Assembly: GCA_041166745.1 (NCBI GenBank)
Contig: JBEEGH010000016.1
Location: 1 to 64,000, forward strand
Source of the DNA: DASUCS01 sp041166745
GTDB taxonomy: Bacteria; Actinomycetota; Acidimicrobiia; Acidimicrobiales; JACDCH01
Direction: 5' to 3'
Length of the DNA: 64,000 nucleotides
In this document: positions 23,581 to 32,115 of the stretch, piece after piece
Layout: each line of letters starts with the position of its first letter
How positions within the stretch are numbered: position 1 is the first letter of the stretch
Translations under genes and position numbers: made by a program
Notes under the pieces: model-generated
Seen by the model: the letters and a program-made list of their open reading frames with translations, nothing else
Told to the model about the DNA's origin: nothing
The model's database searches: none

Positions 23581-24006
23581 ATGATCCGCCGCGCCGCTCT
23601 CGTCGTCGGCGCGGTCGTGTTCATCGGCTGTAGCACCGACGCCGCGCCCCGTTCGAACCAGTCGTCCAGTTCGGCGCCCACGACGACGACGACCACCGCT
23701 CCTACGACGACCACGACCGTTCCGCTGTCACCTGCGGGATCGCCGCAGGAGGCGGCAACGACGTTCGTCAACGCGTGGCGCAACGCCGATCGCGACGCCG
23801 CGCTGACGATCGCCCTCCCCACCGCAGTCGACGCGGTGTTTGCGGCGGGCGAGCCCGGGTCACCGCAAAATCGGGGGTGCAACCACCCACCGGCCGACAC
23901 CCCCGTGCTGTGCGTCTACAAGACTGCGGTCGGCGAGCTTCAGGTCCGGGCGCAACCCCGGCCCGACGGCTGGATCGTCGACCAAGCCATCGTCAGCGCC
24001 GCGTGA
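23581..24006 (+). CDS. Putative lipoprotein with Thr-rich linker
   Basis: 141 residues from ATG 23581. Signal sequence with a lipobox (VVFIGC, Cys 17) followed by a Ser/Thr-rich linker (TTTTTTAPTTTTT) typical of surface-exposed actinobacterial lipoproteins, then a domain of about 90 residues with two Cys (NRGCNHP, LCVYKT). The domain resembles small NTF2-like or ligand-binding modules but no family was recognised. It begins 22 bases from the divergent aminotransferase start. Confidence 0.65.
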   Translation: MIRRAALVVGAVVFIGCSTDAAPRSNQSSSSAPTTTTTTAPTTTTTVPLSPAGSPQEAATTFVNAWRNADRDAALTIALPTAVDAVFAAGEPGSPQNRGCNHPPADTPVLCVYKTAVGELQVRAQPRPDGWIVDQAIVSAA

Positions 24007-24034
24007 TGTGGCATCGCCTGCGAAGGGAGCAACC

Positions 24035-24328
24035 ATGACGGCGTACGTGATCGTGGAGGTCGAGGTCACCGACCCGAACCTCTACGAGCAGTACAAACCG
24101 CTGGCGGGGGCCAGCGTCGAGGCTCACGGCGGCAGCTACAGGGCTCGCGGGGGAACCGTAGAGGTCTTGGAGGGCGAGCCGCCGGCCGGACGAGTGGTGG
24201 TGTTGGAGTTTCCGTCGCTGCAGGCGGCCAAGGACTGGTACCGGTCCGACGACTACCAAAGCGCGTTGACGATCCGCCACGCCGCCGCGACGAGCCGAAT
24301 GTTCATCGTCGAGGGCACAGACCCCTAG
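24035..24328 (+). CDS. DUF1330 domain-containing protein
   Basis: 97 residues from ATG 24035, preceded by AAGGGAG. It matches DUF1330: AYVIVEVEVTDPNLYEQY, LAGASVEAHGGSYRARGG, VVVLEFPSLQAAKDWYRSDD and a terminal SRMFIVEG strand. These are small ferredoxin-like-fold proteins of unknown function, sometimes near degradation genes. It converges with ppx and the two overlap by four bases at the stops. Confidence 0.9.
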   Translation: MTAYVIVEVEVTDPNLYEQYKPLAGASVEAHGGSYRARGGTVEVLEGEPPAGRVVVLEFPSLQAAKDWYRSDDYQSALTIRHAAATSRMFIVEGTDP

Positions 24329-25248
24329 CTGGACAGCAAGCTGAGAGCGAGCCCGTCGAGGATGTCGGCCTCCGACACGAGACATTCGTCGAAACCCCAG
24401 TGGCGGAAGATGCCGACGAGGATGCAGCTGCCGCCGACGATCACGTCGGCTCGTTCGGCTTCGAGCCCGGGATTGCCGAGACGGGCGTCGTGCGCCTCGG
24501 TCGCCAGTGTGCGGAACACGTCCTCGGCCGCCGCGTGCGTCAGGTGGAAGTGATGGCTGCGCTCGCGGTCGTACTCGGCGAGGCCGATCTCGACGGCGGC
24601 AACGGTGGTGATGGTGCCCGCGAGACCGACGAACGTGCGCGCCGCGGCGGCGCCGGGTACCTCTCGATCGACGTCGTCGAGATAGGCATCGATGAGCGAC
24701 AGTGCAATGCTGAGCTCCTCGGCCAGCGGCGGGTCGTGATGGAGCTCCTGCTCGGTGATACGCACGCAACCGATGTCGACGGACAGGGCCGCTTCAGGCT
24801 CGGTGGTGCCGACCACGAACTCCGTCGAGCCGCCGCCGATGTCGACGATGAGAAACGGGCCGTCGGCCGGATCGAGATCGGCCGTCGCGCCTCGGAACGA
24901 GAGCCGCGCCTCCTCGTCGCCCGACAGCAGCTCGGGCTCGGCGCCGACGATCTCCTTCGCGACGGAGAAAAAGTCTTCGCGATTGGCGGCATCACGGGCC
25001 GCTGAGGTCGCGGTGATGCGCACCCGTTCGACACCGTGCTCATCCATCGCCGCGCGGTAGTCGCGCAATACGACGGCAGTGCGTTCGATCGCTTCCGGCG
25101 CGAGCATCTTGGTGGCGTTCACGCCTTGCCCGAGCCGAGTGATGCGCATACGCCGATCGAGGATGGTGAAGCCCCGAGCCTCGCTGGACGATTCTGCGAT
25201 GAGCAGGCGCGTCGAGTTCGTTCCGCAGTCGATCGCCGCGACCTTCAT
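24325..25248 (-). CDS. ppx: Exopolyphosphatase / guanosine pentaphosphate phosphohydrolase
   Basis: 307 residues from ATG 25248. ASKHA fold with the two phosphate loops VAAIDCGTNSTRLLI at residue 2 and FLIVDIGGGSTEFVV near 130, and a C-terminal EADILDGLA segment. The enzyme removes terminal phosphates from polyphosphate or pppGpp. It is a single-domain, short actinobacterial form. Its start overlaps the DUF501 stop (ATGA), the conserved DUF501-ppx arrangement in actinobacteria. Confidence 0.92.
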   Translation of the reverse strand: MKVAAIDCGTNSTRLLIAESSSEARGFTILDRRMRITRLGQGVNATKMLAPEAIERTAVVLRDYRAAMDEHGVERVRITATSAARDAANREDFFSVAKEIVGAEPELLSGDEEARLSFRGATADLDPADGPFLIVDIGGGSTEFVVGTTEPEAALSVDIGCVRITEQELHHDPPLAEELSIALSLIDAYLDDVDREVPGAAAARTFVGLAGTITTVAAVEIGLAEYDRERSHHFHLTHAAAEDVFRTLATEAHDARLGNPGLEAERADVIVGGSCILVGIFRHWGFDECLVSEADILDGLALSLLSS

Positions 25249-25691
25249 CGCCGTTCCTTCAGCTTCTCATCCACCCATCGACCGACCGGATCGTCGCCGC
25301 CGGCGAGGAACCACGCGTAGTGCGCGTGCAGACACTTCACGCCGGTGCGCGTGCCGCCGACACCGCCCGCCGGTCGCGGGCCGGTCGCGTCGTCCGGCAC
25401 GGCACCGTCGCGCTCGGCTCGGTAGCGCTCGTGCGCCGCGGCGAGTGCGTCGACGTCGACGACTTCATTGGCCTCGCGCACCCCGCCGTCTGACTCGAGC
25501 ATCGAGACGAGCCGGCGTTCGGGCTCACCGACGAGCCAGTACCGCGTCGCCATCGGCGTGCCGTCGTCGAGAATCGGCGGATTCCGGATGACCACGGGCG
25601 AACCGTCGTCGTGCCGGACGACGACGTCGAACGCGCTGCGAGGTTCGCGTCCGAGCAGGCTCGCGACCGCGGCGCGATCCTCGGAGCTCAC
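25245..25691 (-). CDS. DUF501 domain-containing protein
   Basis: 148 residues from GTG 25691. DUF501 pattern: VASLLGREPRSAFDVVVRH, PVVIRNPPILDDGTPMATRYWL, and the conserved GGVGGTRTGVKCLHAHYAW motif with Cys and two His that could bind metal. Function unknown. In many actinobacteria it lies between ftsB and ppx; here eno-ftsB is 10 kb away. Overlaps VOC and ppx by four bases on each side. Confidence 0.92.
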   Translation of the reverse strand: MSSEDRAAVASLLGREPRSAFDVVVRHDDGSPVVIRNPPILDDGTPMATRYWLVGEPERRLVSMLESDGGVREANEVVDVDALAAAHERYRAERDGAVPDDATGPRPAGGVGGTRTGVKCLHAHYAWFLAGGDDPVGRWVDEKLKERR

Positions 25692-26044
25692 GGGCCCTTG
25701 GCGATGAGCTCGATGCGATTGCCCGCCGGGTCGTAGGTGAAGCCACGGCCGCCGGTCTTGAAGACGTCGTCCGCCGGCAGGAACCCTGCGCCCGCCTCGC
25801 CGAGCCGAACGCGCACGGCAGACAGATCGTCGACCATCACCGCGAAGTGTTGGTCGGGATGCGCGGCGCCCTCACGTTCGGACAGATGGAGTTGCGTACC
25901 GTCGTCCATCTCGAGCCACGCGCCGGCTCGCTCACCCTCGGGCCGGCTGATGGCTCGAAAGCCGAGCACGTCGCGGTAGAACGCGGCGATCGGCTGACTC
26001 CGTCCCACCGGGACGGTGACGTTCACGTGATGGAGCTTCGTCAC
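25688..26044 (-). CDS. VOC/glyoxalase family protein
   Basis: 118 residues from GTG 26044, which overlaps the coxG stop by four bases; the longer frame (to 26338) lies within coxG and is shadow. One VOC module: LHHVNVTVPVGRSQPIAAFY, VLGFRAISRPEG, WLEMDDGTQLHLSER, HFAVMVDDLSAVRVRL and FTYDPAGNRIELI. Metal-ligand positions H (start), H (HFAVMVDD) and E (RIELI) are present. Substrate unknown. Confidence 0.9.
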   Translation of the reverse strand: MTKLHHVNVTVPVGRSQPIAAFYRDVLGFRAISRPEGERAGAWLEMDDGTQLHLSEREGAAHPDQHFAVMVDDLSAVRVRLGEAGAGFLPADDVFKTGGRGFTYDPAGNRIELIAKGP

Positions 26045-26754
26045 TTCTTGCGGCGTCTGAGGAGTACCCGCAACAGCCAGAAGATGGCGATGACGCCGAG
26101 CACCGGAGCGGCGCGCTTGGCCACCGATCCTCCGGCGGTGTCGATGAGGTTGATCGGCTGCACCTCGGCGGATTCGATCCGCCGCGCGCCCGATGGCGTC
26201 GCGGGGACGAGGGGCGCATCGGTGGCCGCCGGCGCAGGCGCCGGTGGGGTCGTGCTGCCTTCCGGCTCGGGCGCGCCGCCTTCCGGAACGCCGACGGCCT
26301 GATCGGATTGCTCGGCGAGCACCTTGGTCTCGAGGCACTCGACGAATTGTCCGAGGAGCTTGGCGCTCACGTCGGCCATCACGCCTCGCCCGAACTGCGC
26401 CACTTTGCCGGTGACCGTGAGCTCGGTGACCACGATCACCTTCGTGCCGTCGCCGTCGGGCATGAGCTTCGCGGTGATCGTGGCGTTGGCATTGCCCTGC
26501 CCTCGCGTATCGCGTCCTTCGGCCCGCAGCGTGGCGCGGAGGTTGGCTTCGTCCTTCTCGACGAATGTCGCGGTCCCTTTGTACTGCGCCGTGATCGGCC
26601 CGACCTTGACCTTGACGATGCCGCGGTACTCGTCGCCCTCCACTTCCTGGAGTTGCGCGCCAGGCATACAGGGAGCGATGCGCTCGACATCGGTGAGCAC
26701 GATCCAGGCCGTTGCCGGCGGAACGCCCACTCGGAACTCGTTGGTCAACTCCAT
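26041..26754 (-). CDS. coxG: CoxG: SRPBCC protein of the CO dehydrogenase maturation group
   Basis: 237 residues from ATG 26754. N-terminal SRPBCC/CoxG domain: FRVGVPPATAWIVLTDVERIA, CMPGAQLQEVEGDEYRG and VKVGPITAQYKGTATF, then DVSAKLLGQFVECLETKV. A Pro/Ala-rich linker leads to a C-terminal membrane helix (VLGVIAIFWLLRVLL) and RRRKK tail, so it is anchored to the membrane. In the Oligotropha cox cluster CoxG is required for anchoring of CO dehydrogenase to the membrane. Upstream overlap with mocA is 10 bases. Confidence 0.85.
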   Translation of the reverse strand: MELTNEFRVGVPPATAWIVLTDVERIAPCMPGAQLQEVEGDEYRGIVKVKVGPITAQYKGTATFVEKDEANLRATLRAEGRDTRGQGNANATITAKLMPDGDGTKVIVVTELTVTGKVAQFGRGVMADVSAKLLGQFVECLETKVLAEQSDQAVGVPEGGAPEPEGSTTPPAPAPAATDAPLVPATPSGARRIESAEVQPINLIDTAGGSVAKRAAPVLGVIAIFWLLRVLLRRRKK

Positions 26755-27299
26755 CGCTCGAGGTCCTCCAGGGTGTCGATGTCGACCGCTTCGCCGGTGC
26801 ACGGTACAGCGGTGACGAGCTCAGGCCGTTCTCGCATCACTACTCGGGCACCGTCGTCGCCTGACTTCGGCAACAGCGGCCACACCTCGGCCGCAAGGCG
26901 CACCGGCGGCCGCCGCTCGCCGGCGAAGGACGCAACGGCGATCGGCGTCGCCGTGGTCGCCGCCACGGCCTGCCAGGCGTCGGGACCGATGAGCGGCTGA
27001 TCCGCGAGACCGATGACGACGACGTCATGGCCGGCGGCCCCGGCCGCAGCCACACCGGCCGCCAACGAGGTCGCCTGGCCGGACGCCCATGCCTGGTTGC
27101 GGACGGTGACCACGGGCGACCCGACCGACAGATCGACCGCGCCCGTGACGACGTACGTCGCGTCCAGCCCGGCGGCTACGGCGGCGTCGACGGCCCAGGA
27201 CCACAACGGCCGGCCGCGGAAAGTCGCGAGCAGCTTGTGGGTGCCGCCCGCGAACCTCGAGCCTTCGCCCGCGGCGAGGACCACGGCAGCAGTTGTCAC
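26745..27299 (-). CDS. MocA/MobA-type nucleotidyltransferase for molybdenum cofactor
   Basis: 184 residues from GTG 27299 (GTGA overlap with the XdhC gene). Nucleotidyltransferase start VVLAAGEGSRFAGGTHKLLA (G-x-G-x-R-F-x8-K) and VVVIGLADQPLIGPDAW, the MocA-specific DQP motif that replaces DMP. It would make molybdopterin cytosine dinucleotide, the cofactor form used by CO dehydrogenase-type enzymes. Its position among cox maturation genes supports this. Confidence 0.88.
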   Translation of the reverse strand: MTTAAVVLAAGEGSRFAGGTHKLLATFRGRPLWSWAVDAAVAAGLDATYVVTGAVDLSVGSPVVTVRNQAWASGQATSLAAGVAAAGAAGHDVVVIGLADQPLIGPDAWQAVAATTATPIAVASFAGERRPPVRLAAEVWPLLPKSGDDGARVVMRERPELVTAVPCTGEAVDIDTLEDLERWS

Positions 27300-28084
27300 T
27301 GGTGAATGGGGCCGGCGGTGTCGCGCAGCGGCGCAACATCGCTCATGCGGCCCGTGCGCAACGCGATGATCTCCGAGCAGATGGAGATGGCCGTCTCCTC
27401 GGGTGTGCGCGAACCGATGTCGAGGCCGATCGGCGCCATGATGCGGGCGACGCCGGCGTCGTCGACGCCTTCCTCGCGGAGGCGCTCCACGCGCGCGGCG
27501 TGTGTACGCCGCGATCCCATCGCGCCGAGATAGCCGACGTCGGTCGCGAGCGCGGCGATGATCGCGGGGACGTCGAACTTGGCGTCGTGCGTGAGCACGC
27601 AGATCGCATCACGCGGTCCCAACCGGGTGCCGACCCGCTCGACCAGCCGGTGCGGCCAGTCGACGACCACCTCGTCTGCCATCGGAAACCGACGCTTGGT
27701 CGCGAACACCTCGCGCGCGTCACACACCGTGACGTAGTAACCGAGTGCCTTCGCCATCGTGGCCAGGGCCGCCGTGAAGTCGACGGCACCGAAGATCAAC
27801 ATCTGTGGTGGCGGCGCGAACGATTCGATGAACACCGCCACGGCCCGCTCCCGGGCCTCGCCGTGCTCGCCGTAGTGACGAACGATCGTGACGCCCGCGG
27901 CCAGTTCACCGCGCGCGTCGCGGACCACGACACGATCGAGGTCGGGATCGCCGAGTGAGCCGATGACCTCGTCGTTCTCGGTGGAGACGAGGACCTTGGC
28001 GCCGCGATTCGGCCCCTCGATCACCGTCGCGATCGCGATCGGCCGGTTGTCCCGGAGGGCCTCGGCCAGACGCTCGTAGATCAC
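27296..28084 (-). CDS. XdhC family protein (CoxF-like, Rossmann domain)
   Basis: 262 residues from GTG 28084, four-base overlap with the next XdhC-type gene. N-terminal half carries a CoxI-like segment (RPIAIATVIEGPNRGAKVLV), C-terminal half the XdhC Rossmann domain: LIFGAVDFTAALATMAKALG, TVCDAREVFATKRRF, ICVLTHDAKFDVPAI and YLGAMGSRRTHAAR. Proteins of this type deliver and sulfurate the Mo cofactor of molybdenum hydroxylases. The G-x-G-x2-G loop is G-A-V-D, so NAD binding may be lost. Confidence 0.88.
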   Translation of the reverse strand: MIYERLAEALRDNRPIAIATVIEGPNRGAKVLVSTENDEVIGSLGDPDLDRVVVRDARGELAAGVTIVRHYGEHGEARERAVAVFIESFAPPPQMLIFGAVDFTAALATMAKALGYYVTVCDAREVFATKRRFPMADEVVVDWPHRLVERVGTRLGPRDAICVLTHDAKFDVPAIIAALATDVGYLGAMGSRRTHAARVERLREEGVDDAGVARIMAPIGLDIGSRTPEETAISICSEIIALRTGRMSDVAPLRDTAGPIHQ

Positions 28085-28395
28085 CAGTCGAGGGGCTCGA
28101 TGAAGAGGTGGATCGTGCCACCGCACGTGAGGCCGACTGCGAAGGCGTCGTCGTCGCTGTAGCCGAACGTCACCAGTTTGCGGTCGCCTGATTCGAGCAC
28201 CTGCAACGCCTCGGTGACCACGGCGCCTTCGACGCAACCGCCGGACACGGATCCGGCGACTTCGCCGTCGTCGCTCACTGCCATCGCCGCGCCCGGGCCT
28301 CGCGGACCCGAACCTTCGACGTCGACCACACGCGCGACGGCGACACGCTTGCCCGCGTTCCGCCACCGATCGATGTCAGCGAGGAGTTCCTTCAT
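28081..28395 (-). CDS. XdhC/CoxI N-terminal domain protein
   Basis: 104 residues from ATG 28395. Covers only the XdhC_CoxI domain: GKRVAVARVVDVEGSGPRGPG, SVSGGCVEGAVVTEA and the terminal GLTCGGTIHLFIEP. The two Cys motifs (GGCVE, LTCGG) are the conserved ones thought to bind the sulfurated cofactor. The usual Rossmann half is supplied by the next gene, so this XdhC function is split in two. Overlaps coxE by four bases. Confidence 0.9.
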   Translation of the reverse strand: MKELLADIDRWRNAGKRVAVARVVDVEGSGPRGPGAAMAVSDDGEVAGSVSGGCVEGAVVTEALQVLESGDRKLVTFGYSDDDAFAVGLTCGGTIHLFIEPLDW

Positions 28396-29510
28396 GCCTG
28401 TTCTCCGACCAGTTGAGCGAGCGATTCGAGTGATTCGAGCGAGTGGCCCTCGACGAACTCGTCGACAAACGGAAGCGCGGCGGCCATGCCGCGGGCGAGC
28501 GGCTCGTAGCCGACGGTCGCCTTCAGCGGGTTCACCCAGACGATGCGGTGCGCGACGCGACGCAGGCGGGCCATCTGTTCGGCAAGCATCGACGGATCGT
28601 CGCGTTCCCAGCCGTCGGAGAGGATCACGACGACCGCGCCGCGCGCGATACCGCGTACGCCCCAGCGGTCGTTGAACACGCGCAGGCCCTCTCCGAGTCG
28701 TGTACCGCCTGACCAGTCCTCCACGGCGTCCGCGGCGCGGGCCATGGCTTCATCGGGATCGCGCGAGCTCAGCGCGCGGGTGAGGCGTGTGAGACGGGTG
28801 CCGAGCGCGAAGGTCTCGACTCGACGGCCGCCCGCGACCGCCGCGTGGGCAAATCGCAGCAGCGCCCGGGTGTACGGGTCCATCGAACCGCTCACGTCGA
28901 CGAGCAACACGAGCCGGCGAGGACGTGTGCTCGGTCCACGGCGGGCCAGTTGCACAGGCTCACCGCCGGCCCGCAACGATCGCCGGACCGTGGTGCGCAC
29001 GTCGAGGTGCGCACCCCGAGTGTGGCCATGGCGGTGGACGGGACGCAGCCGGCGAGATCGCCGCAACGAGCGGGTGAAGCGAAGATCGGCCAGCAGGCGA
29101 TGCGTTTCGTCGAGCTCAGCGGCGGTGCACATCGCGAAGTCCTTGGCCCTGAGCAGCTCGAGCGCGCTGGCGCGCACGACGAGCGGTGGTGCCGCATCAC
29201 TCTCTTCTTGTGGAGCTTGCTCGCCGCCAGCCTCGTCTTCGACGGCGAGCGTCATCTCCTCCAACACCGGCGACCGCTCGTCGTCGAGACGGCGACCGTG
29301 CCAGAACGAGGCGAACACGCGGTCGTAGATCGGAAACGACTCGGCATGGGTGACGAGCGTGGCTCGACCGGCCCAGTACAACGATGCCTCCCGCTCCAAC
29401 CCGACCTCGGCGAGCGCCTCGGCGAAGGTCACCGTGGAGCCAACGGGCACATCGAGGCCAGCGGCGCGCAACGCCCGCACGAACGCGACGGCAACGCGGT
29501 CAGGCGCCAC
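28392..29510 (-). CDS. coxE: CoxE: VWA domain protein
   Basis: 372 residues from GTG 29510. N-terminal CoxE region (RVAVAFVRALRAAGLDVPV), a central basic stretch, then a VWA domain with a complete MIDAS start (LVLLVDVSGSMDPYT), a later Thr (GGTRLGEGL) and VVVILSDGW. In the CO dehydrogenase cluster CoxE partners the MoxR-type ATPase CoxD in assembling the Cu-Mo site. The start overlaps coxD by 11 bases, consistent with a coxD-coxE pair. Confidence 0.88.
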   Translation of the reverse strand: MAPDRVAVAFVRALRAAGLDVPVGSTVTFAEALAEVGLEREASLYWAGRATLVTHAESFPIYDRVFASFWHGRRLDDERSPVLEEMTLAVEDEAGGEQAPQEESDAAPPLVVRASALELLRAKDFAMCTAAELDETHRLLADLRFTRSLRRSRRLRPVHRHGHTRGAHLDVRTTVRRSLRAGGEPVQLARRGPSTRPRRLVLLVDVSGSMDPYTRALLRFAHAAVAGGRRVETFALGTRLTRLTRALSSRDPDEAMARAADAVEDWSGGTRLGEGLRVFNDRWGVRGIARGAVVVILSDGWERDDPSMLAEQMARLRRVAHRIVWVNPLKATVGYEPLARGMAAALPFVDEFVEGHSLESLESLAQLVGEQA

Positions 29511-30402
29511 GGCCGACTGCCTCAGCCACCAGGTCGCCGAGACCTTCGCGGCGCAACCGTTCCTGGTCTTCTCGGTACTTCACGACGGTGCCGAGCGTGG
29601 CGGCCACCGCGGACTCGGTCAGCTCGTCGCGACCGAGCGTGTTGAGCGCCAACGCCCAGTCGATCGTTTCGGCCACGCCCGGAGGCTTGTACAGCCCGCG
29701 CTCGCGCATCGCCGCAGACGCCGCCGCGACATGACGGGCGAGTCGCTCGCTCACCTCGGGCACGCGGGCGCGAACGATGGCGATCTCGCGATCGAGATCG
29801 GGGTGCTCGACCCAGTGATACAGGCACCGACGTTTGAGCGCGTCGTGCACATCGCGCGTCCGGTTCGACGTGATCACTGCGATCGGCGGCACCGTGGCGC
29901 GAAACGTACCGAGCTCGGGCACGGTCACCGTGTAGTCCGAGAGGATCTCGAGGAGGAACGCCTCGAACTCGTCATCGGCTCGGTCGACCTCATCGATCAG
30001 CAGCACCGGCGGCGGAGCGTCGCCAGTAGCGGTGATCGCACGAAGAAGCGGTCGACGAACGAGGAACTTCTCCGAATAGAGCTCGTCTTCGATGGCCGCA
30101 GTCGCGGTGCCCGCCGCCTCCGCCGCACGAACGTGCAGCAGCTGTCGGGCGTAATCCCACTCGTAGACCGCTTGGCTGACGTCGATGCCCTCGTAGCACT
30201 GCAGGCGAACGAGCTCGCCGCCGGTCCACGCCGCCAGCACCTTGGCGAGCTCCGTCTTGCCGACGCCGGCCTCGCCCTCGAGCAACAGCGGACGATGCAA
30301 GCGCAACGCGAGGAAGACGGCGGTGCTCAAACCCTCATCGGCGAGATAGGTGTGCGCCGCAAGTGCGGCCTGCACAGCCTCAACCGACTCGATGGCCACC
30401 AT
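29500..30402 (-). CDS. coxD: CoxD: MoxR-family AAA ATPase
   Basis: 300 residues from ATG 30402; the open frame extends upstream into the antisense of the SDR gene and is not used. Walker A GEAGVGKTELAK near residue 43, Walker B PPVLLIDEVDRADDEFEAF, sensor 1 IAVITSNRTRDVHDA and arginine finger region RRCLYHW. It remodels CO dehydrogenase together with the VWA protein CoxE. It starts the nine-gene overlapping operon ending in ppx; its promoter must lie in the 24 bases shared with the divergent SDR gene or within it. Confidence 0.9.
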   Translation of the reverse strand: MVAIESVEAVQAALAAHTYLADEGLSTAVFLALRLHRPLLLEGEAGVGKTELAKVLAAWTGGELVRLQCYEGIDVSQAVYEWDYARQLLHVRAAEAAGTATAAIEDELYSEKFLVRRPLLRAITATGDAPPPVLLIDEVDRADDEFEAFLLEILSDYTVTVPELGTFRATVPPIAVITSNRTRDVHDALKRRCLYHWVEHPDLDREIAIVRARVPEVSERLARHVAAASAAMRERGLYKPPGVAETIDWALALNTLGRDELTESAVAATLGTVVKYREDQERLRREGLGDLVAEAVGRGA

Positions 30403-30426
30403 CCGACGCAGCGTACAGTCGACGCC

Positions 30427-31173
30427 ATGGACCTCGGCATCTCGGGACGTACCGCCGCGGTTGCGGCCGCATCGTCTGGCCTCGGGCTTGCGTCGGCCGC
30501 CGCGCTGGCGAACGAAGGCGTGCGGGTTGCGATCTGCGGTCGCGACAAGGGCCGAGTCGACGCCGCGATCGCGACGATCGGCCGCGATGCGATCGGCATC
30601 GTGGCCGACGTGTCGACACCCGGGGGTGCAAGCGCCTTCGTCAGCGACGCGACCGACGCGCTCGGAAGTATCGACATTCTCGTGCCCAACGCCGGTGGGC
30701 CACCGCCGGGCACGTTCGCGTCGACGGACATCAGCGCGTATCCCGAAGCCCTGAATCTGAACCTCATGTCGGTCGTCGCGATGTGCAAGACCGCTGTGCC
30801 GCCGATGCAGACGCGAGGCTGGGGTCGTGTCGTCGCGATCACATCGATCTCGGTCCGGCAACCTATTGGCACGTTGATCCTTTCGAACACGGCCCGCGCT
30901 GGCGCGACGGCGTTCTTGAAGACGCTGGCCCGCGAGGTTGCGGCGGATGGTGTGACGGTCAACTCCGTGCAACCGGGATTGCATGCGACCAATCGTCTGA
31001 TCTCGCTCCACGGCGGCGACGTGGACGCGGCCGCTGCCGGCATCCCGACGGGCGTCGTCGGCGACCCCGCAGACTTCGGCGCGATCGTCGCGTTCGTGTG
31101 TTCCGAACACGGACGGTTCCTCACCGGTGCTGCGATCAACGTCGACGGCGGTGCATACGCAGGCTTGCAGTAG
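30427..31173 (+). CDS. SDR-family oxidoreductase lacking the YxxxK pair
   Basis: 248 residues from ATG 30427. N-terminal segment AVAAASSGLGLASAAALA corresponds to TGxxxGIG but has A-A-S-S-G-L-G, and VPNAGGPPPG corresponds to NNAG. The active-site helix reads LSNTARAGATAFLKTL: the normal Tyr is Leu and the Lys is Arg. This LSNxxRAG form is a known SDR subgroup whose catalysis is uncertain. A C-terminal GAAINVDGGAYAGLQ completes the fold. Divergent from coxD. Confidence 0.85.
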   Translation: MDLGISGRTAAVAAASSGLGLASAAALANEGVRVAICGRDKGRVDAAIATIGRDAIGIVADVSTPGGASAFVSDATDALGSIDILVPNAGGPPPGTFASTDISAYPEALNLNLMSVVAMCKTAVPPMQTRGWGRVVAITSISVRQPIGTLILSNTARAGATAFLKTLAREVAADGVTVNSVQPGLHATNRLISLHGGDVDAAAAGIPTGVVGDPADFGAIVAFVCSEHGRFLTGAAINVDGGAYAGLQ

Positions 31174-31179
31174 CGAGCG

Positions 31180-32115
31180 GTGAGCCGAAGCGTCGAAGTC
31201 CCTCCGCTGGTGCTGCAGACGGCACTCTCACACGGCGCGAGCGGGCGCCGATGGTTGGACGGGCTCGGCGCCCTGGTCGACGCGCTCGAGCGCGATTGGG
31301 GCATCGCCGTCGGCGCGACGATGAGCGGCGGCACCGCCTCGTACGTCGCGGAGGCCACGACCGCGGATGGTGTCGCAGCGGTCGTGAAGCTGGCGATGCC
31401 GGCCGAGTTCGACAGCCTCGGCGATCTCTCGAGCGAGATCCGCTTGCTCGAGATCGCGGACGGACGCGGGTGTGCGCGTCTGCTCGACCACGACGACGAC
31501 CGTCGGGTGCTGCTGTTGGAGCGGCTCGGCCGCAAGCTCGATGACCTGGCGCTGTCGGTGCAGGTTCAGCTCGAGATCATCTGCACGACGCTCGAGCGCC
31601 TGTGGAGCTTGGCGCCCGGCAACGCAGAGCTTCAGTCAGGCGCGGACAAGGGACGTTGGCTCGCCGAGGACATCGCCCGAAAGTGGGAGGAACTGGATCG
31701 ACCGTGTTCCGCTCGAGTCATCGACCAGGCGCTGTCGTTCGCCGAGAACCGCATCGCGAAATTCGACCGGGAGCGGGCTGTGCTGGTGCACGGCGACGCG
31801 CACGCGTGGAACACGCTCGAGGATGGCAAAGGCTCTTTCAAGTTCGTCGATCCGGACGGACTCATCGCCGACCGTGAGTACGACCTCGCCGTCCCGATGC
31901 GCGAGTTCAACGACGAGCTGTTGGCCGGCGACGCGCTTCACATCGGACAAGAACGTTGTCGCCTGCTCAGCCGGCGCACCAACACCGACGCAGGCGCAAT
32001 CTGGGAGTGGGGCTTCATCGAGCGCGTCTCGACCGGACTCCTGTTGCAGAAAGAAGGCCACGAGCAACTCGCCCACGACTTCCTCGACGTCGTCGAGCAA
32101 TGGGCCGCGGGCTAG
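31180..32115 (+). CDS. Aminoglycoside/streptomycin 6-kinase-like phosphotransferase
   Basis: 311 residues from GTG 31180, six bases after the SDR stop. APH(6)-like kinase: a nucleotide-binding region with AVVKLAMPAEFDS (Lys), then the Brenner motif LVHGDAHAWNTL and the metal-binding FVDPDGLIADREYDLA. These resemble APH(6) and hydroxyurea phosphotransferase. Resistance cannot be inferred; many chromosomal copies act on unrelated hydroxylated compounds. Probably cotranscribed with the SDR. Confidence 0.85.
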   Translation: MSRSVEVPPLVLQTALSHGASGRRWLDGLGALVDALERDWGIAVGATMSGGTASYVAEATTADGVAAVVKLAMPAEFDSLGDLSSEIRLLEIADGRGCARLLDHDDDRRVLLLERLGRKLDDLALSVQVQLEIICTTLERLWSLAPGNAELQSGADKGRWLAEDIARKWEELDRPCSARVIDQALSFAENRIAKFDRERAVLVHGDAHAWNTLEDGKGSFKFVDPDGLIADREYDLAVPMREFNDELLAGDALHIGQERCRLLSRRTNTDAGAIWEWGFIERVSTGLLLQKEGHEQLAHDFLDVVEQWAAG

